From: an uncultured beta proteobacterium
Lineage (GTDB): Bacteria; Pseudomonadota; Gammaproteobacteria; Burkholderiales; Burkholderiaceae_C
DNA length: 64,000 nt
NCBI GenBank assembly: GCA_903876735.1
Contig: CAIRAW010000038.1
Location: forward strand, 30,932 to 94,931
Reading direction: 5' to 3'
This document shows positions 24,367-33,849 of the stretch, piece by piece. The notes beneath the pieces were generated by a model. That model was not told the origin of the DNA and did no database searches. It worked only from the letters and a program-made list of their open reading frames with translations. Position numbers and translations under genes: made by a program. The first letter of the stretch is position 1, and each line of letters starts with the position of its first letter.

Positions 24367-25020
24367 ATGACCTCTCTTGCCGACCTCCGAAAAAGCTACG
24401 AACGCGCCGAACTCAGCGAGGACGCGTCCAACAGCGACCCCTTGCTGCAGTTTGAACAATGGCTGCAGGAAGCCATTGCTGCGCAGGTCCCCGAACCCAA
24501 TGCCATGACACTGGCCACCGTGGCCAGCAACCTGCGGCCCTCAACGCGCGTGGTGCTGATCAAGGGCTACGACGAGCGTGGTATCAGCTGGTTCACCAAC
24601 TACGACAGCCGCAAGGGCCTGGAACTGGCCGGCAACCCCTATGCGGCGCTGCAGTTCCATTGGGTCGAACTCGAACGTGTGGTGCGCATCGAGGGGTTGG
24701 TGGAAAAGGTCAGCGCCGAAGAAAGCGATGCTTACTTTCACAGCCGGCCACTGGACTCGCGCATCGGCGCCTGGGCCTCGCCGCAAAGCGAGGTCATCAG
24801 TGGGCGCGGTGTGCTGGTGGCCAATGCGGCCAAGTACGGTGCCAAATTCCTGCTGCAGCCGCCACGCCCGCCGCACTGGGGTGGCTACCGACTCAAACCC
24901 GAGCAATGGCAGTTCTGGCAGGGCCGCAAAAGCCGCCTGCACGACCGCCTGCGCTACACCCAAGCTGGCAGCAACGCCGGCGGCAATTCGCTCTGGTTGC
25001 GCGAACGCCTGGCGCCCTGA
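24367..25020 (+). CDS. pdxH: Pyridoxamine 5'-phosphate oxidase
   Basis: 217 residues from the ATG at 24367; the open frame extends upstream but only this start matches the family N-terminus ([16 protein letters not shown]). Recognisable are the FMN-binding [18 protein letters not shown] region and the C-terminal [14 protein letters not shown]-type segment, here [14 protein letters not shown]. It makes pyridoxal 5'-phosphate from pyridoxamine or pyridoxine phosphate with O2. It diverges from edd with a 131-bp regulatory gap and is followed by REP-like repeats. Confidence 0.96.
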   Translation: MTSLADLRKSYERAELSEDASNSDPLLQFEQWLQEAIAAQVPEPNAMTLATVASNLRPSTRVVLIKGYDERGISWFTNYDSRKGLELAGNPYAALQFHWVELERVVRIEGLVEKVSAEESDAYFHSRPLDSRIGAWASPQSEVISGRGVLVANAAKYGAKFLLQPPRPPHWGGYRLKPEQWQFWQGRKSRLHDRLRYTQAGSNAGGNSLWLRERLAP

Positions 25021-25024
25021 ATTT

Positions 25025-25134
25025 GTCGTTGCGGACTCCGAGCCGCAATCCAGGTTTCGTGTGGCACTGGATCCCGGATCAAGTCCGGGATGACAGCCCT
25101 GAATTTGTCATTGCGGACTTGATCCGCAATCCAT
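25025..25134. repeat. REP-like repeat cluster after pdxH
   Basis: Two GTC(A/G)TTGCGGACT..CCGCAATCCA(T/G) hairpin units flank a GATCCCGGATCAAGTCCGGGAT palindrome (written in part), as in the 7329-7454 cluster. It separates the convergent pdxH and AEC transporter genes. Confidence 0.8.
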
Positions 25135-25145
25135 GCCTGCGGACC

Positions 25146-26093
25146 TCAAGCGGCGCCTAGCAGATGCATCACCAGCGACACCGTCAGCAGCGCCAGCAGC
25201 GTTGAAACCGCCACACTGGTGGTCACCAATTCCTGCGCCACCTGGTAGCGCTGCGAAAACAGGAAAACGTTGGCGCCGATCGGCATCGAGGCGGCGACAA
25301 TCATCACCGACAGCGACAGGCCACTCAGGCCGAGCGACCAAGAAAGCAGCGCCACCAGTGCCGGAAAGGCCACGTTTTTGATCAGGGCCAGACCCAGCGC
25401 CCCCTTCAGGTCGGCGCTGACGCGCACCTGGCTCAGGGTGACGCCCACGAGCAGCAGTGCGATCGGCCCAAAGGCATTGCCCAGCAGCGCCAGCGGCTTG
25501 TCAACAATATCGGGCACCACCCAGCCGGTCTGCGCAAACAGCAGGCCCACCATGATCGGCAGCGGCACCGGGTGAAAGATGCCGTTGCGCACGGCCGCCA
25601 GAACCGTCAGCGCCATGTGCTGACCCTCATGCTCGCCGCTGGCCGCCGCCTCGCGCGCAACGGCCAGTTCCAGCATGATGGTCGCCAGCGTCAGCAGCAC
25701 CAGCGCGTGCACCGAGATCAGTGTGAACAGCATGACCAGACCGGGCTTGCCGTAAGCCAGGCCCACCAGCGGCACACCGATCATCACGGTGTTGCTGAAG
25801 GTCGCGGCCAGCGCCAGCACGGCGGCGCGGCGCGTAAAACCCTGCCAGACCAGTATTGATGCAAACAGCAGGATCGCGGCCACAAAGTACATGGCCACCG
25901 GCCTGAAATCGAGTTGCTCCACATGCACCGTGCTCATGGTGCGAAACAGCAGCGCCGGTGTCAGCACCATGAAGACCAGGTTCGACAAATCCTTGCTCGC
26001 CTCGGGTCGGATCCAGCCGGCGCGCCCGGTGATAAAACCAATGGCAATCAGCAGAACCACCGGCAGCAGGGCCGAGATGACAGGACTGTTCAT
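25146..26093 (-). CDS. AEC-family (auxin efflux carrier-like) transporter
   Basis: 315 residues from the ATG at 26093; the longer frame upstream is a shadow of the preceding gene. About ten transmembrane helices in two five-helix halves, with the IGFITGRAGWI start and the Pro/Gly-rich middle typical of AEC permeases, which move organic anions such as malate or malonate. The start lies 3 bp after the stop of the peptidase-like gene, so the two are cotranscribed. Substrate not determinable. Confidence 0.85.
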   Translation of the reverse strand: MNSPVISALLPVVLLIAIGFITGRAGWIRPEASKDLSNLVFMVLTPALLFRTMSTVHVEQLDFRPVAMYFVAAILLFASILVWQGFTRRAAVLALAATFSNTVMIGVPLVGLAYGKPGLVMLFTLISVHALVLLTLATIMLELAVAREAAASGEHEGQHMALTVLAAVRNGIFHPVPLPIMVGLLFAQTGWVVPDIVDKPLALLGNAFGPIALLLVGVTLSQVRVSADLKGALGLALIKNVAFPALVALLSWSLGLSGLSLSVMIVAASMPIGANVFLFSQRYQVAQELVTTSVAVSTLLALLTVSLVMHLLGAA

Positions 26094-26095
26094 GC

Positions 26096-27226
26096 TCAAG
26101 CCCCCAGCAACGGGCCGCTGCGAAACGCCTTGGCACCGGCAATCTTGCCAATCTCGCCACCTGCGTGCACATAGCGCTCGCGGCTGCGCGCATAGAAAGT
26201 TCCGGCAACGCCGGCCAGCACGCGCTGCGTCTGAGCGGCGATGGGATCGATGATCTCGGCCACCAGATCCCCGACCTGCAACACGCTGCCAAGTTCGGCC
26301 GCGAACACGACAACGCCGGGGCCAACGGCGGTCAGCGTTTCGGAGCCGGCCAGCGGTGTCGGCTGGCACTTGGCCGGCGGCACTTCCGGCATGCGCTCAC
26401 AGGTCAGCGCCTGCGCGTGCTGCAGCCAGGCGAATAAGGCCCGCGCATCGGCCTGCGCCACCGCGTGGCTGACGTCGGCTTCGCCGCGCAGTTCAATCGT
26501 CGTGCTGCAGCAAGCCTGCGGCAACACCACGCTGCGACCCGCGGCACTGAGGGCGTCTGCGAGTTGCCACCAGACACCCGACAGGCATTCGTCGAACGAC
26601 CAGGCGCCCGAATTGCGCGCCAGCAAAATGGCTTCGCTGCCCAGAAAATGCGCCAGCGATTCGAGTTGCGGCCAGCAGTTTTCTTCAGTGTAGAAATGCA
26701 TGACGGCTTCACTGTCGCAGTGCAGATCGAGCACGTGGTCGGCGTCGTGCGCCAGAAGCAGCAGCGTGCGGCGCAGGCTTTGCAGTTCGCTCGCTGGCGC
26801 CCAGTTGTGCAGATAGCCACCAATGGCCTGGCGCACCAGCGCCACATTGGCCTGCGCGTCCTGCCCCAGTGCGTCGCGCAAACCCGGCTCAATGGACTTG
26901 GCCAGATCAGGGTAATGGCGGTTGAAATTCTGGGCGCTGTCGAGCTCGAAACGCCCCATCGCCTTGTGGTTCAGGCGCTGCGCCAAACCGATCGGGTTGG
27001 CGACCGGCACCAACACGATTTCGCCACGCAGTTGCCCGGCCGCATCGGCCGCTTCCAGCAGGGCGCGCAAGTGGTGCGCCACCAGCATGCCAGGCAGTTC
27101 TTCGGCGTGCAGACTGGCCTGCAGGTAGATCTTGGGGAAACTCCCCTTGCTGCCGAAATGAAAACTGGTCAGCGTCTTGTGGCTGCCCAGGCTGTTGCTG
27201 AGCAGGGGATGGGCTATGCGTTGCAT
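26096..27226 (-). CDS. Succinylglutamate desuccinylase/aspartoacylase-family zinc hydrolase
   Basis: 376 residues of the M14-like AstE/AspA family. Zinc ligands are visible in ASLHAEELPG (His and Glu, about 38-46) and in DLHCDSEA (His, about 177). The intervening NPIGLAQRLNHKAMGRFELDSAQNFNR carries the substrate-binding Asn-Arg pair. A C-terminal beta domain (about 290-376) with a biotinyl-like fold follows, as in family members. It should deacylate an N-acyl amino acid. Next gene is the AEC transporter, suggesting import of the substrate or export of the product. Confidence 0.85.
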   Translation of the reverse strand: MQRIAHPLLSNSLGSHKTLTSFHFGSKGSFPKIYLQASLHAEELPGMLVAHHLRALLEAADAAGQLRGEIVLVPVANPIGLAQRLNHKAMGRFELDSAQNFNRHYPDLAKSIEPGLRDALGQDAQANVALVRQAIGGYLHNWAPASELQSLRRTLLLLAHDADHVLDLHCDSEAVMHFYTEENCWPQLESLAHFLGSEAILLARNSGAWSFDECLSGVWWQLADALSAAGRSVVLPQACCSTTIELRGEADVSHAVAQADARALFAWLQHAQALTCERMPEVPPAKCQPTPLAGSETLTAVGPGVVVFAAELGSVLQVGDLVAEIIDPIAAQTQRVLAGVAGTFYARSRERYVHAGGEIGKIAGAKAFRSGPLLGA

Positions 27227-27281
27227 GAGGTTCAGGGTTAGCGCCGGAGCCCCATTGTCTCAGTTCCCTTGCGCCGGCGCT

Positions 27282-27824
27282 TCACTTGACCAGGCGCGCA
27301 AAGGTCTTGCGGAACTTCGCCACTTTGGGCGCAGCCACGGCCATGCAATAACCCTGTTGCGGGTTGTTCGCAAAGAAATCCTGGTGGTAGTCCTCGGCCG
27401 GCCAGTAATTGGCCAGCGGCAAGACCTCGGTCACCAGCGGTCGGTCGTAGACACCGCTTTGCGCCATCTCGCGCAGCAGGTCCTTCGCGACCTGCGCCTG
27501 CTCCGGCGTCGAGACATAAATGCCGCTGCGGTACTGCGTGCCGCTGTCATGCCCTTGCCGGTTCAGCGTGGTCGGGTCGTGGATCAGAAAGAAGATTTCC
27601 AGTATCTCGCGCACGCTGATCTGCGCCGGGTCAAAACGCAGCCTGACGACCTCGTTGTGCCCGGTGCGCCCGCTGCAGACCTGCTCATAGCTCGGTTGCA
27701 GCGTCTGCCCGTTGCAGTAGCCGCTTTCCACATCCTCAACCCCCCTGACCTGGACAAAAACCGCCTCGGTGCACCAGAAGCAGCCGCCACCGAGGGTGAG
27801 GGTTTGCAGGGAATCCGACATCAA
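27282..27824 (-). CDS. msrA: Peptide methionine-S-sulfoxide reductase A
   Basis: 180 residues. The active-site motif GGCFWCTEA with catalytic Cys (about residue 16) and the downstream SGRTGHNEVVRL..FDP and NYWPAEDYHQDF segments are diagnostic for MsrA. Reduces methionine-S-sulfoxide in oxidised proteins with thioredoxin. Stands alone; a REP-like repeat and an AT-richer promoter region follow upstream. Confidence 0.96.
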   Translation of the reverse strand: MMSDSLQTLTLGGGCFWCTEAVFVQVRGVEDVESGYCNGQTLQPSYEQVCSGRTGHNEVVRLRFDPAQISVREILEIFFLIHDPTTLNRQGHDSGTQYRSGIYVSTPEQAQVAKDLLREMAQSGVYDRPLVTEVLPLANYWPAEDYHQDFFANNPQQGYCMAVAAPKVAKFRKTFARLVK

Positions 27825-27868
27825 AACGCTCCTTGAAAATTAGCAAAGCATGGACTGTCGCCTTGGCC

Positions 27869-27945
27869 GTCATTGCGAGCCCAGTGAAGCAATCCATGAA
27901 TTCAAACTGCATGGATTGCCGCGTCGCTACGCTCCTCGCAATGAC
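27869..27945. repeat. REP-like inverted repeat upstream of msrA
   Basis: GTCATTGCGAGCCCAGTGAAGC... faces ...GCTCCTCGCAATGAC, with a central CATGAATTCAAACTGCATG loop. Same family as those at 7329, 22243 and 25025. The rest of the gap up to 28085 shows no gene. Confidence 0.8.
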
Positions 27946-28085
27946 TGTGTGCATGGCAAATCCACCCGAATTGTCGCGCTTGCGAAGGGCCTGCGTTGCC
28001 CAAAGGGTTTAGCTCGTCAATGGCGTCGGCAATTGACAGCGATCGGAGCGGAAGTTACATTACTAACCCTCTAGTCATTAACTTC

Positions 28086-28793
28086 ATGTCCACCTCCAAA
28101 CCCGTCAGCAAGAACAGTTCGACAGCGCCGGTGCGCCACGAACGGCGCAAGGATGCGCGGCCGGGTGAGTTGCTGGCGGCGGCACTGGACCTGTTCGTGG
28201 AAAGAGGCTTCGCCGCAACCCGGGTTGAGGAAGTGGCGGCCCGCGCCGGCGTTTCCAAAGGCACATTGTTTCTGTACTTTGCAAGCAAGGACGACCTGTT
28301 CAAGGCGGTGGTACGCGAGAACATCTCGGGCCGCTTCCCGCAGTGGAATGTGGCCATCGAAGCCTTCGACGGCAGCACCGCTGACATGCTGCGCCACGTG
28401 ATGAACCTGTGGTGGGAGCGCCTGGGCAGCACCAAGGCCTCGGGCATCACCAAACTCATGCTCAGCGAGGCGAAGAACTTCCCCGAACTCGCCGCCTTCT
28501 ACCAGCAGGAGGTGATGCAGCCGGCGCACGAGTTGATCCGGCGCATCCTGCAGCGCGGCGTGGACCGTGGCGAATTCGCGCCCATGAACATGAAATACAC
28601 CGTTTACGCCGTGCTGGCGCCGATGCTGTTTCTGCAGCTGATGATGCACGCCAGCCAGGCCTGCTGCGACAGCGCCGACGCCTTGCAACTGGTGCCCGAA
28701 GAATACCTCGCGGCACAGGTGCAAACCCTTCTTGAGGGCCTGCGCCTGCGCCCACCCTCACCCGCTTCCGACAAAGGACTGTCCTCTTTATGA
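28086..28793 (+). CDS. TetR/AcrR-family regulator of the RND efflux operon
   Basis: 235 residues from the ATG at 28086, preferred over the longer frame because the family N-terminus begins shortly after it. HTH motif: AALDLFVERGFAATRVEEVA, then GVSKGTLFLYFASKDDL (about 30-70). The C-terminal domain is all-helical for ligand binding and dimerisation. The stop overlaps the start of the efflux adaptor (TTATGA), so regulator and pump are one unit and the protein probably represses its own operon. Weak inverted repeats (GTTA..TAAC at 28051-28064) lie in front of the start. Confidence 0.9.
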   Translation: MSTSKPVSKNSSTAPVRHERRKDARPGELLAAALDLFVERGFAATRVEEVAARAGVSKGTLFLYFASKDDLFKAVVRENISGRFPQWNVAIEAFDGSTADMLRHVMNLWWERLGSTKASGITKLMLSEAKNFPELAAFYQQEVMQPAHELIRRILQRGVDRGEFAPMNMKYTVYAVLAPMLFLQLMMHASQACCDSADALQLVPEEYLAAQVQTLLEGLRLRPPSPASDKGLSSL

Positions 28794-29938
28794 AACGCTG
28801 GCTGAAATGGGCGCTGATCGCCCTGGTACTGGTGGCGCTTGGCCTTGGCGTGTTGCGCGCCCTGTCGGCGCGCAAGGCACAACAGGCCACGGTGGCCAAA
28901 CTTGCGCTGCAGGGCGAACAGGTGGTGGTTGAACTCGGCGGCGCCGATGTGGTGCAGGCCAAAACCCGCGAACTCGCGCCCGGGCTGGCGATTTCGGGTG
29001 CGCTCAAGGCCGTTAACAGCGCCCTGGTCAAAGCCCGCGTGCCGGGTGAATTGCAGGGGCTGACCGTGCGCGAAGGCGATGCCGTGCAAGCCGGCCAGGT
29101 CATTGCCCGCATTGACGCGTCGGAGTACCAGTCGCGCGTGCGCCAGGCCCAGCAACAGGCCGAGTCGGCCAAGGGCCAGGTTGACATTGCAAAGCGCGCC
29201 TTTGACAACAACCGATCACTGGTAGACCAGGGATTTATTTCCAAAACCGCACTCGACACCTCGCTGGCCAGTCTGGCATCGGCCGAAGCCAACTACCGAG
29301 CGGCGCAGGCCGGCACCGAGATCGCCGCCAAGGCGCTGGAAGACACGGTGCTCAAGGCTCCGATCAGCGGCCTGATCTCGCAGCGCCTGGCCCAACCCGG
29401 CGAACGCGTCGCGGTCGAGGCGCGCATCGTGGAAATTCTGGACCTCAGCCGACTCGAACTTGAAGCCAGCCTGAGCGCCACGGAGTCGCTCGGTGTGCGC
29501 CTGGGCCAGAGCGCCGTGCTGCAAATCGAAGGCGCCGCCAAAACCGTCCAGGCGCGCGTGGTGCGCATCAACCCGAACGCCGTCGCCGGCAGCCGCGCCG
29601 TGCTGGTCTACCTGGCGCTGGAGACCACACCCGGTCTGCGCCAGGGCCTGTTTGCCCAGGGCAGCCTCGTCACCGAACGGCTGCAGGCCCTGCTGGTGCC
29701 ATTGAGCGCCGTGCGCACCGATGCACCGCAGCCTTACGTGCAAGTGCTGGAGCAGCAAAAGGTCGTGCACCAAACCGTTCAAATGGGCGTGCGCGGCGAA
29801 CTGGACGGCCAGACCATGGTCGCGGTCAAGGGCGTGCCCGAGAACGCGCTGCTGATCGCCGGCTCGGTCGGCAGCCTGCGCGCGGGCACGGCCGTGCGCT
29901 TCACCGCCCCGCCGGCCACGACACCGGTCGCCAAGTAA
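28790..29938 (+). CDS. RND efflux periplasmic adaptor (membrane fusion protein)
   Basis: 382 residues with an N-terminal membrane anchor or uncleaved signal (about 5-22). HlyD-type lipoyl/barrel parts are seen: VKARVPGELQGLTVREGDAVQAGQVIARID (about 82-110), an alpha-hairpin (about 115-160) and a second half-lipoyl (LKAPISGLISQRLAQPGERV). It links the inner membrane pump to the outer membrane channel. Overlaps the TetR stop and ends 3 bp before the pump gene. Confidence 0.92.
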   Translation: MKRWLKWALIALVLVALGLGVLRALSARKAQQATVAKLALQGEQVVVELGGADVVQAKTRELAPGLAISGALKAVNSALVKARVPGELQGLTVREGDAVQAGQVIARIDASEYQSRVRQAQQQAESAKGQVDIAKRAFDNNRSLVDQGFISKTALDTSLASLASAEANYRAAQAGTEIAAKALEDTVLKAPISGLISQRLAQPGERVAVEARIVEILDLSRLELEASLSATESLGVRLGQSAVLQIEGAAKTVQARVVRINPNAVAGSRAVLVYLALETTPGLRQGLFAQGSLVTERLQALLVPLSAVRTDAPQPYVQVLEQQKVVHQTVQMGVRGELDGQTMVAVKGVPENALLIAGSVGSLRAGTAVRFTAPPATTPVAK

Positions 29939-29941
29939 GCC

Positions 29942-32900
29942 ATGTGGTTCACCCGTGTCAGTCTGAATAACCCGGTTTTCGCGACCATGGCCATGCTGGC
30001 CATCGTGGTGCTGGGCCTGTTCTCCTACCAGCGCCTGCAGGTTGACCAGTTCCCCAATGTCGACTTCCCGGTCGTTGTCATCACGGCCGAATACCCAGGC
30101 GCCTCGCCCGAAATTGTCGAGAGCGAAGTGACCAAGAAAATGGAGGAAGGTGTCAACTCGATCGCAGGCATTAACGCCCTGACCTCGCGCAGCTACGAAG
30201 GCATGTCGGTCGTCATCATCGAATTCCAGTTGCACATCAACGGACGCAAGGCAGCCGACGACGTGCGCGAAAAAGTCGCCATCGTGCGCCCGACCCTGCG
30301 CACCGAAGTAAAGGAACCGCGCGTGCTGCGCTTCGACCCCGCCAGCAAGGCGATCTGGTCTTTAGCTGTACTTCCCGGTGCGGCCGGGCCAAGCCAAAAA
30401 CAGCTCAGTGATGTGGAACTCACCAACTGGGCCGACCAGACCCTCAGAAAGCGCCTGGAGAATGTGCGCGGTGTGGGCTCCGTCACGGTGATTGGCGGCA
30501 CCAAGCGCGAAATCAATATCTACCTCAAGCCCCAGGCGCTCGAAGCCTTTGGCGTCACGCCCGAGCAGGTGGTGGCGGCGGTCAACTATGAAAACCAGGA
30601 CCTGCCGATGGGCGCGATCCGCTCGCTCGAGCAGGAACGCGTCGTCAAGATTGAAGCCCGCATGAAGCGGCCGGAGGATTTCGGCCGAATCATCGTGGCG
30701 CGCAAGAACGGCGCGCCGGTGCGGGTATCGCAGGTCGCCAGCGTCGTCGACGGCGCCCAGGAAACCGACAGCCTGGCGCTCTACAACGGGCAGCGCACCC
30801 TGCTCATGAGCGTGCAGAAAGCGCAGGATGAAAACACCATCGGTGTGATCGACGGCCTGATGAAAACGGTCACCAGCATGAAGGCCGAGTTGCCGCCGGG
30901 CGTGCGACTCGAGCCAGTCTACGACGGCTCGCGCCAGATCCGCGTGGCGGTCGAAAACGTGCGCGAAACGCTGTTCGAAGGCGCGCTGCTCACCATCCTG
31001 ATCGTGTTCCTGTTTCTCAATTCCTGGCGCTCCACCGTCATCACCGGTCTGACGCTGCCGATTGCCCTGATCGGCACCTTTTTGTTCATGAACCTGTTCG
31101 GCTTCACCATCAACATGATCACGCTGATGGCGCTGAGCCTGTGCGTGGGGCTGCTGATCGACGATGCCATCGTGGTGCGCGAGAACATCGTGCGCCACGT
31201 GCAGATGGGCAAGAAGCCCTTTCAGGCCTCACTCGACGGCACGCAGGAAATCGGTCTGGCGGTGCTGGCCACCACGCTCTCCATCGTGGCCGTCTTCATG
31301 CCGATCGGTTTCATGGGCGGCATCATCGGCAAGTTCTTCCACGAGTTCGGCATCACCATCGTGGCCGCGGTGCTGATCTCGATGTTTGTCAGCTTCACGC
31401 TCGACCCCATGCTCTCGAGCGTCTGGCACGACCCCAGCATCGAGGCGCACCGCAACCACGGCCTCAATGACGACGGCACGCCGCGCAAGGCCGTCACGTT
31501 TTACGACAAGACCATAGGCCGCGTCACCGGCTGGGTCGACCACGCCACCGAGCAGCTGATCGGCGCCTACCAGGGCATTCTGCGCTGGTCGCTGGTGCAC
31601 AAGCTCAAGACCCTGGCGCTCGCGCTCGTCATCTTCGTCACCAGCATTTTCATGGTGCCATTGCTGGGCACCGACTTCGTGCCTTCGGCTGATTTTTCGG
31701 AAACCTGGCTCAACTTCTACACACCCATGGGCTCTTCGATCGAGGTCACCGAAGCCAAGGTCAAGCAGGTGGACGCCATCGTGCACAGCTACCCGGAAGT
31801 CAGCTACTCGCTGGCCACCATCAACACCAGCAGCGCCGGCAAGAGCTACGCCAGTTTTTATGTGCGCCTGATCGACCGCAAGGACCGCGTGCGCAACGTC
31901 GACGATCTGTCATCGGTGCTGCGCGAGCGCCTCAAGCAGGTGCCCGGCATCATCGTCACCCATGTCGGGCTGATGGACCCGGTGGGCGGGCAAAAGCAGA
32001 TTGAGTTCTCGTTGCAAGGCCAGGATCTGCCCGAACTGGAACGCCTGACCGAATTGGTACGGCAAAAGATCCACGCAATCCCGGGTCTGGTCGACCTCGA
32101 CTCCAGCCTCAAGCCGCGAAAGCCGACCTTGGACGTAACCGTGCGCCGCGACGCGGCGTCTGACCTGGGCCTGGGCATGGCGCAGATTGCCAGTGCCCTG
32201 CGCACGCTGGTGGCGGGACAGACCGTGGGCAACTGGCGCGCGCCCGACGACCAGACCTACGACGTCAACGTGCGCCTGGCGCCCGAGGCCCGCAACAACC
32301 CGGACGACCTGCAACGCCTGCCGTTCGCGCTTGGCATCAATGCCGACGGCAGCCCACGCATCGTGCGCCTGAACCAGGTCGCCAGCGTGAACGAATCGAC
32401 CGGGCCGAATCAGATCAACCGGCGCGACATGACGCGCGAAGTGGCCATCAGCAGCAACGTCTATCAGCGCTCCGTGGGTGAAGTCTCCAACGACATCAAG
32501 GCCGCACTGGCCAGCATCAGTTTTCCGCCGGGCTACCGTTACCAGTTGGGTGGTTCGACCAAGAACATGGCCGAGTCTTTCGACTATGCGATCTCGGCCC
32601 TGGCGCTGGCCATCGCCTTTATTTACATGATTCTGGCCAGCCAGTTCAAGAGTTTTTTCCAGCCCCTGGCGCTGATGACGGCGCTGCCGCTGACCTTGAT
32701 CGGTGTCGTGCTGTCCCTGCTGATGTTCGGCTCGACCTTGTCGATGTTTTCCATCATCGGCGTCGTGATGCTGATGGGCCTGGTGACCAAGAACGCCATT
32801 TTGCTGGTGGACTTCGCGATCCGCGCCCGCGAGGACGGCATGGAGCGCAGCGCGGCGCTGCTGATGGCGGCCAAGGTGCGCTTGCGCCCCATCCTGATGA

Positions 32901-33106
32901 CGACGCTGGCCATGATCTTCGGCATGCTGCCGCTGGCCATGGCGTTGACCGAAGGCTCGGAGCAGCGTGCCCCCATGGGCCAGGCCGTCATCGGCGGCGT
33001 GATAACCTCCTCCCTGCTGACCCTGGTGGTGGTACCGGTGGTCTACTGCTACATGGATGATCTGGCGCAATGGCTGCGCCGGCGCTGGGGCACCGGCCCC
33101 GGGTAA
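29942..33106 (+). CDS. RND-family multidrug efflux permease
   Basis: 1054 residues, full length for hydrophobe/amphiphile efflux RND pumps. Twelve transmembrane helices in two sets flank large periplasmic loops. RND signatures include [14 protein letters not shown] at the first loop, [18 protein letters not shown] in helix 4 with the proton-relay Asp pair, and [19 protein letters not shown] in the second half. It exports toxic hydrophobic compounds using the proton gradient. The TolC-type channel two genes later likely completes it. Confidence 0.95.
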   Translation: MWFTRVSLNNPVFATMAMLAIVVLGLFSYQRLQVDQFPNVDFPVVVITAEYPGASPEIVESEVTKKMEEGVNSIAGINALTSRSYEGMSVVIIEFQLHINGRKAADDVREKVAIVRPTLRTEVKEPRVLRFDPASKAIWSLAVLPGAAGPSQKQLSDVELTNWADQTLRKRLENVRGVGSVTVIGGTKREINIYLKPQALEAFGVTPEQVVAAVNYENQDLPMGAIRSLEQERVVKIEARMKRPEDFGRIIVARKNGAPVRVSQVASVVDGAQETDSLALYNGQRTLLMSVQKAQDENTIGVIDGLMKTVTSMKAELPPGVRLEPVYDGSRQIRVAVENVRETLFEGALLTILIVFLFLNSWRSTVITGLTLPIALIGTFLFMNLFGFTINMITLMALSLCVGLLIDDAIVVRENIVRHVQMGKKPFQASLDGTQEIGLAVLATTLSIVAVFMPIGFMGGIIGKFFHEFGITIVAAVLISMFVSFTLDPMLSSVWHDPSIEAHRNHGLNDDGTPRKAVTFYDKTIGRVTGWVDHATEQLIGAYQGILRWSLVHKLKTLALALVIFVTSIFMVPLLGTDFVPSADFSETWLNFYTPMGSSIEVTEAKVKQVDAIVHSYPEVSYSLATINTSSAGKSYASFYVRLIDRKDRVRNVDDLSSVLRERLKQVPGIIVTHVGLMDPVGGQKQIEFSLQGQDLPELERLTELVRQKIHAIPGLVDLDSSLKPRKPTLDVTVRRDAASDLGLGMAQIASALRTLVAGQTVGNWRAPDDQTYDVNVRLAPEARNNPDDLQRLPFALGINADGSPRIVRLNQVASVNESTGPNQINRRDMTREVAISSNVYQRSVGEVSNDIKAALASISFPPGYRYQLGGSTKNMAESFDYAISALALAIAFIYMILASQFKSFFQPLALMTALPLTLIGVVLSLLMFGSTLSMFSIIGVVMLMGLVTKNAILLVDFAIRAREDGMERSAALLMAAKVRLRPILMTTLAMIFGMLPLAMALTEGSEQRAPMGQAVIGGVITSSLLTLVVVPVVYCYMDDLAQWLRRRWGTGPG

Positions 33107-33147
33107 AATTTTGCCTGAACCGTTTACATACCCCCTGGAGTACCCAC

Positions 33148-33801
33148 ATGAATATCGAGCAAGCCCGCTTCAACATGATCGAACAGCAGATTCGTCCATG
33201 GAACGTTCTGGATGATGAGGTTCTGCGCCTGCTGTCGGTGGTCAAACGCGAAGACTTTGTACCGCTGGCGCACAAGGCGCTGGCCTTTGTCGACATGGGG
33301 GTTCCGCTCGGCAATGGGCAATGCATGCTGGCGCCGCGCCTGGAAGCGCGCCTGCTGCAGGACGCCGCCGTTGGCAAACATGAAAAAGTGCTGGAAATCG
33401 GTGCCGGCTCGGGCTACCTGACGGCCTTGCTGGCGCATCAGGCGCAGCGCGTGATTTCGCTGGAGATCGATCCGGATCTGGTCAAAATGGCACGCACCAA
33501 CCTGCAAAAGGCCGGCATCCACAACGCCGAAGTGCGCCAGTTCGATGGCGCCGTTGGTGCCGCGGCAGAAGCACCGTTCGACCTGATCGTGCTCGGCGGC
33601 TCGGTGGCGGAAGTGCCGCAGTCCCTGCTGGCGCAGCTCAAGGTCGGCGGCCGGCTGATCGGCATCGTGGGCGAAGAACCCGTGATGTGCGCCACGCTGG
33701 TCACCCGCAGCAGCGAAGCCGAATTCAAGACCAAAACGCTCTGGGACTCGGTCGCACCGCCCCTGCTCAATTTCCCCGTGCCCTCACATTTTCATTTCTG
33801 A
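33148..33801 (+). CDS. pcm: Protein-L-isoaspartate O-methyltransferase family protein
   Basis: 217 residues from the ATG at 33148 (GGAG site at 33136-33139). The SAM motif I EIGAGSGYLTALLA is at about 98-111, and the N-terminal NMIEQQIRPWNVLDDEV resembles the Pcm variant common next to tolC in Burkholderiales. It repairs isoaspartyl residues in the classical enzyme; this short variant may have a different acceptor. Position before the outer membrane channel gene is conserved in related genomes, as I recall. Confidence 0.85.
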   Translation: MNIEQARFNMIEQQIRPWNVLDDEVLRLLSVVKREDFVPLAHKALAFVDMGVPLGNGQCMLAPRLEARLLQDAAVGKHEKVLEIGAGSGYLTALLAHQAQRVISLEIDPDLVKMARTNLQKAGIHNAEVRQFDGAVGAAAEAPFDLIVLGGSVAEVPQSLLAQLKVGGRLIGIVGEEPVMCATLVTRSSEAEFKTKTLWDSVAPPLLNFPVPSHFHF

Positions 33802-33849
33802 TCCGTCGCGTGCCGCCGCCGGCTACGCCAACCTGAGCCCTAGAACGCC

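Noticed and set aside
22586..24370. Long forward frame antisense to edd (594 codons)
   Set aside because: His/Arg/Gln-rich shadow of a high-GC gene with no domain; edd is well supported on the other strand.
31910..33070. Long reverse frame antisense to the RND pump gene
   Set aside because: Composition (His, Gln, Arg, Gly) typical of an antisense shadow; no start or family features.
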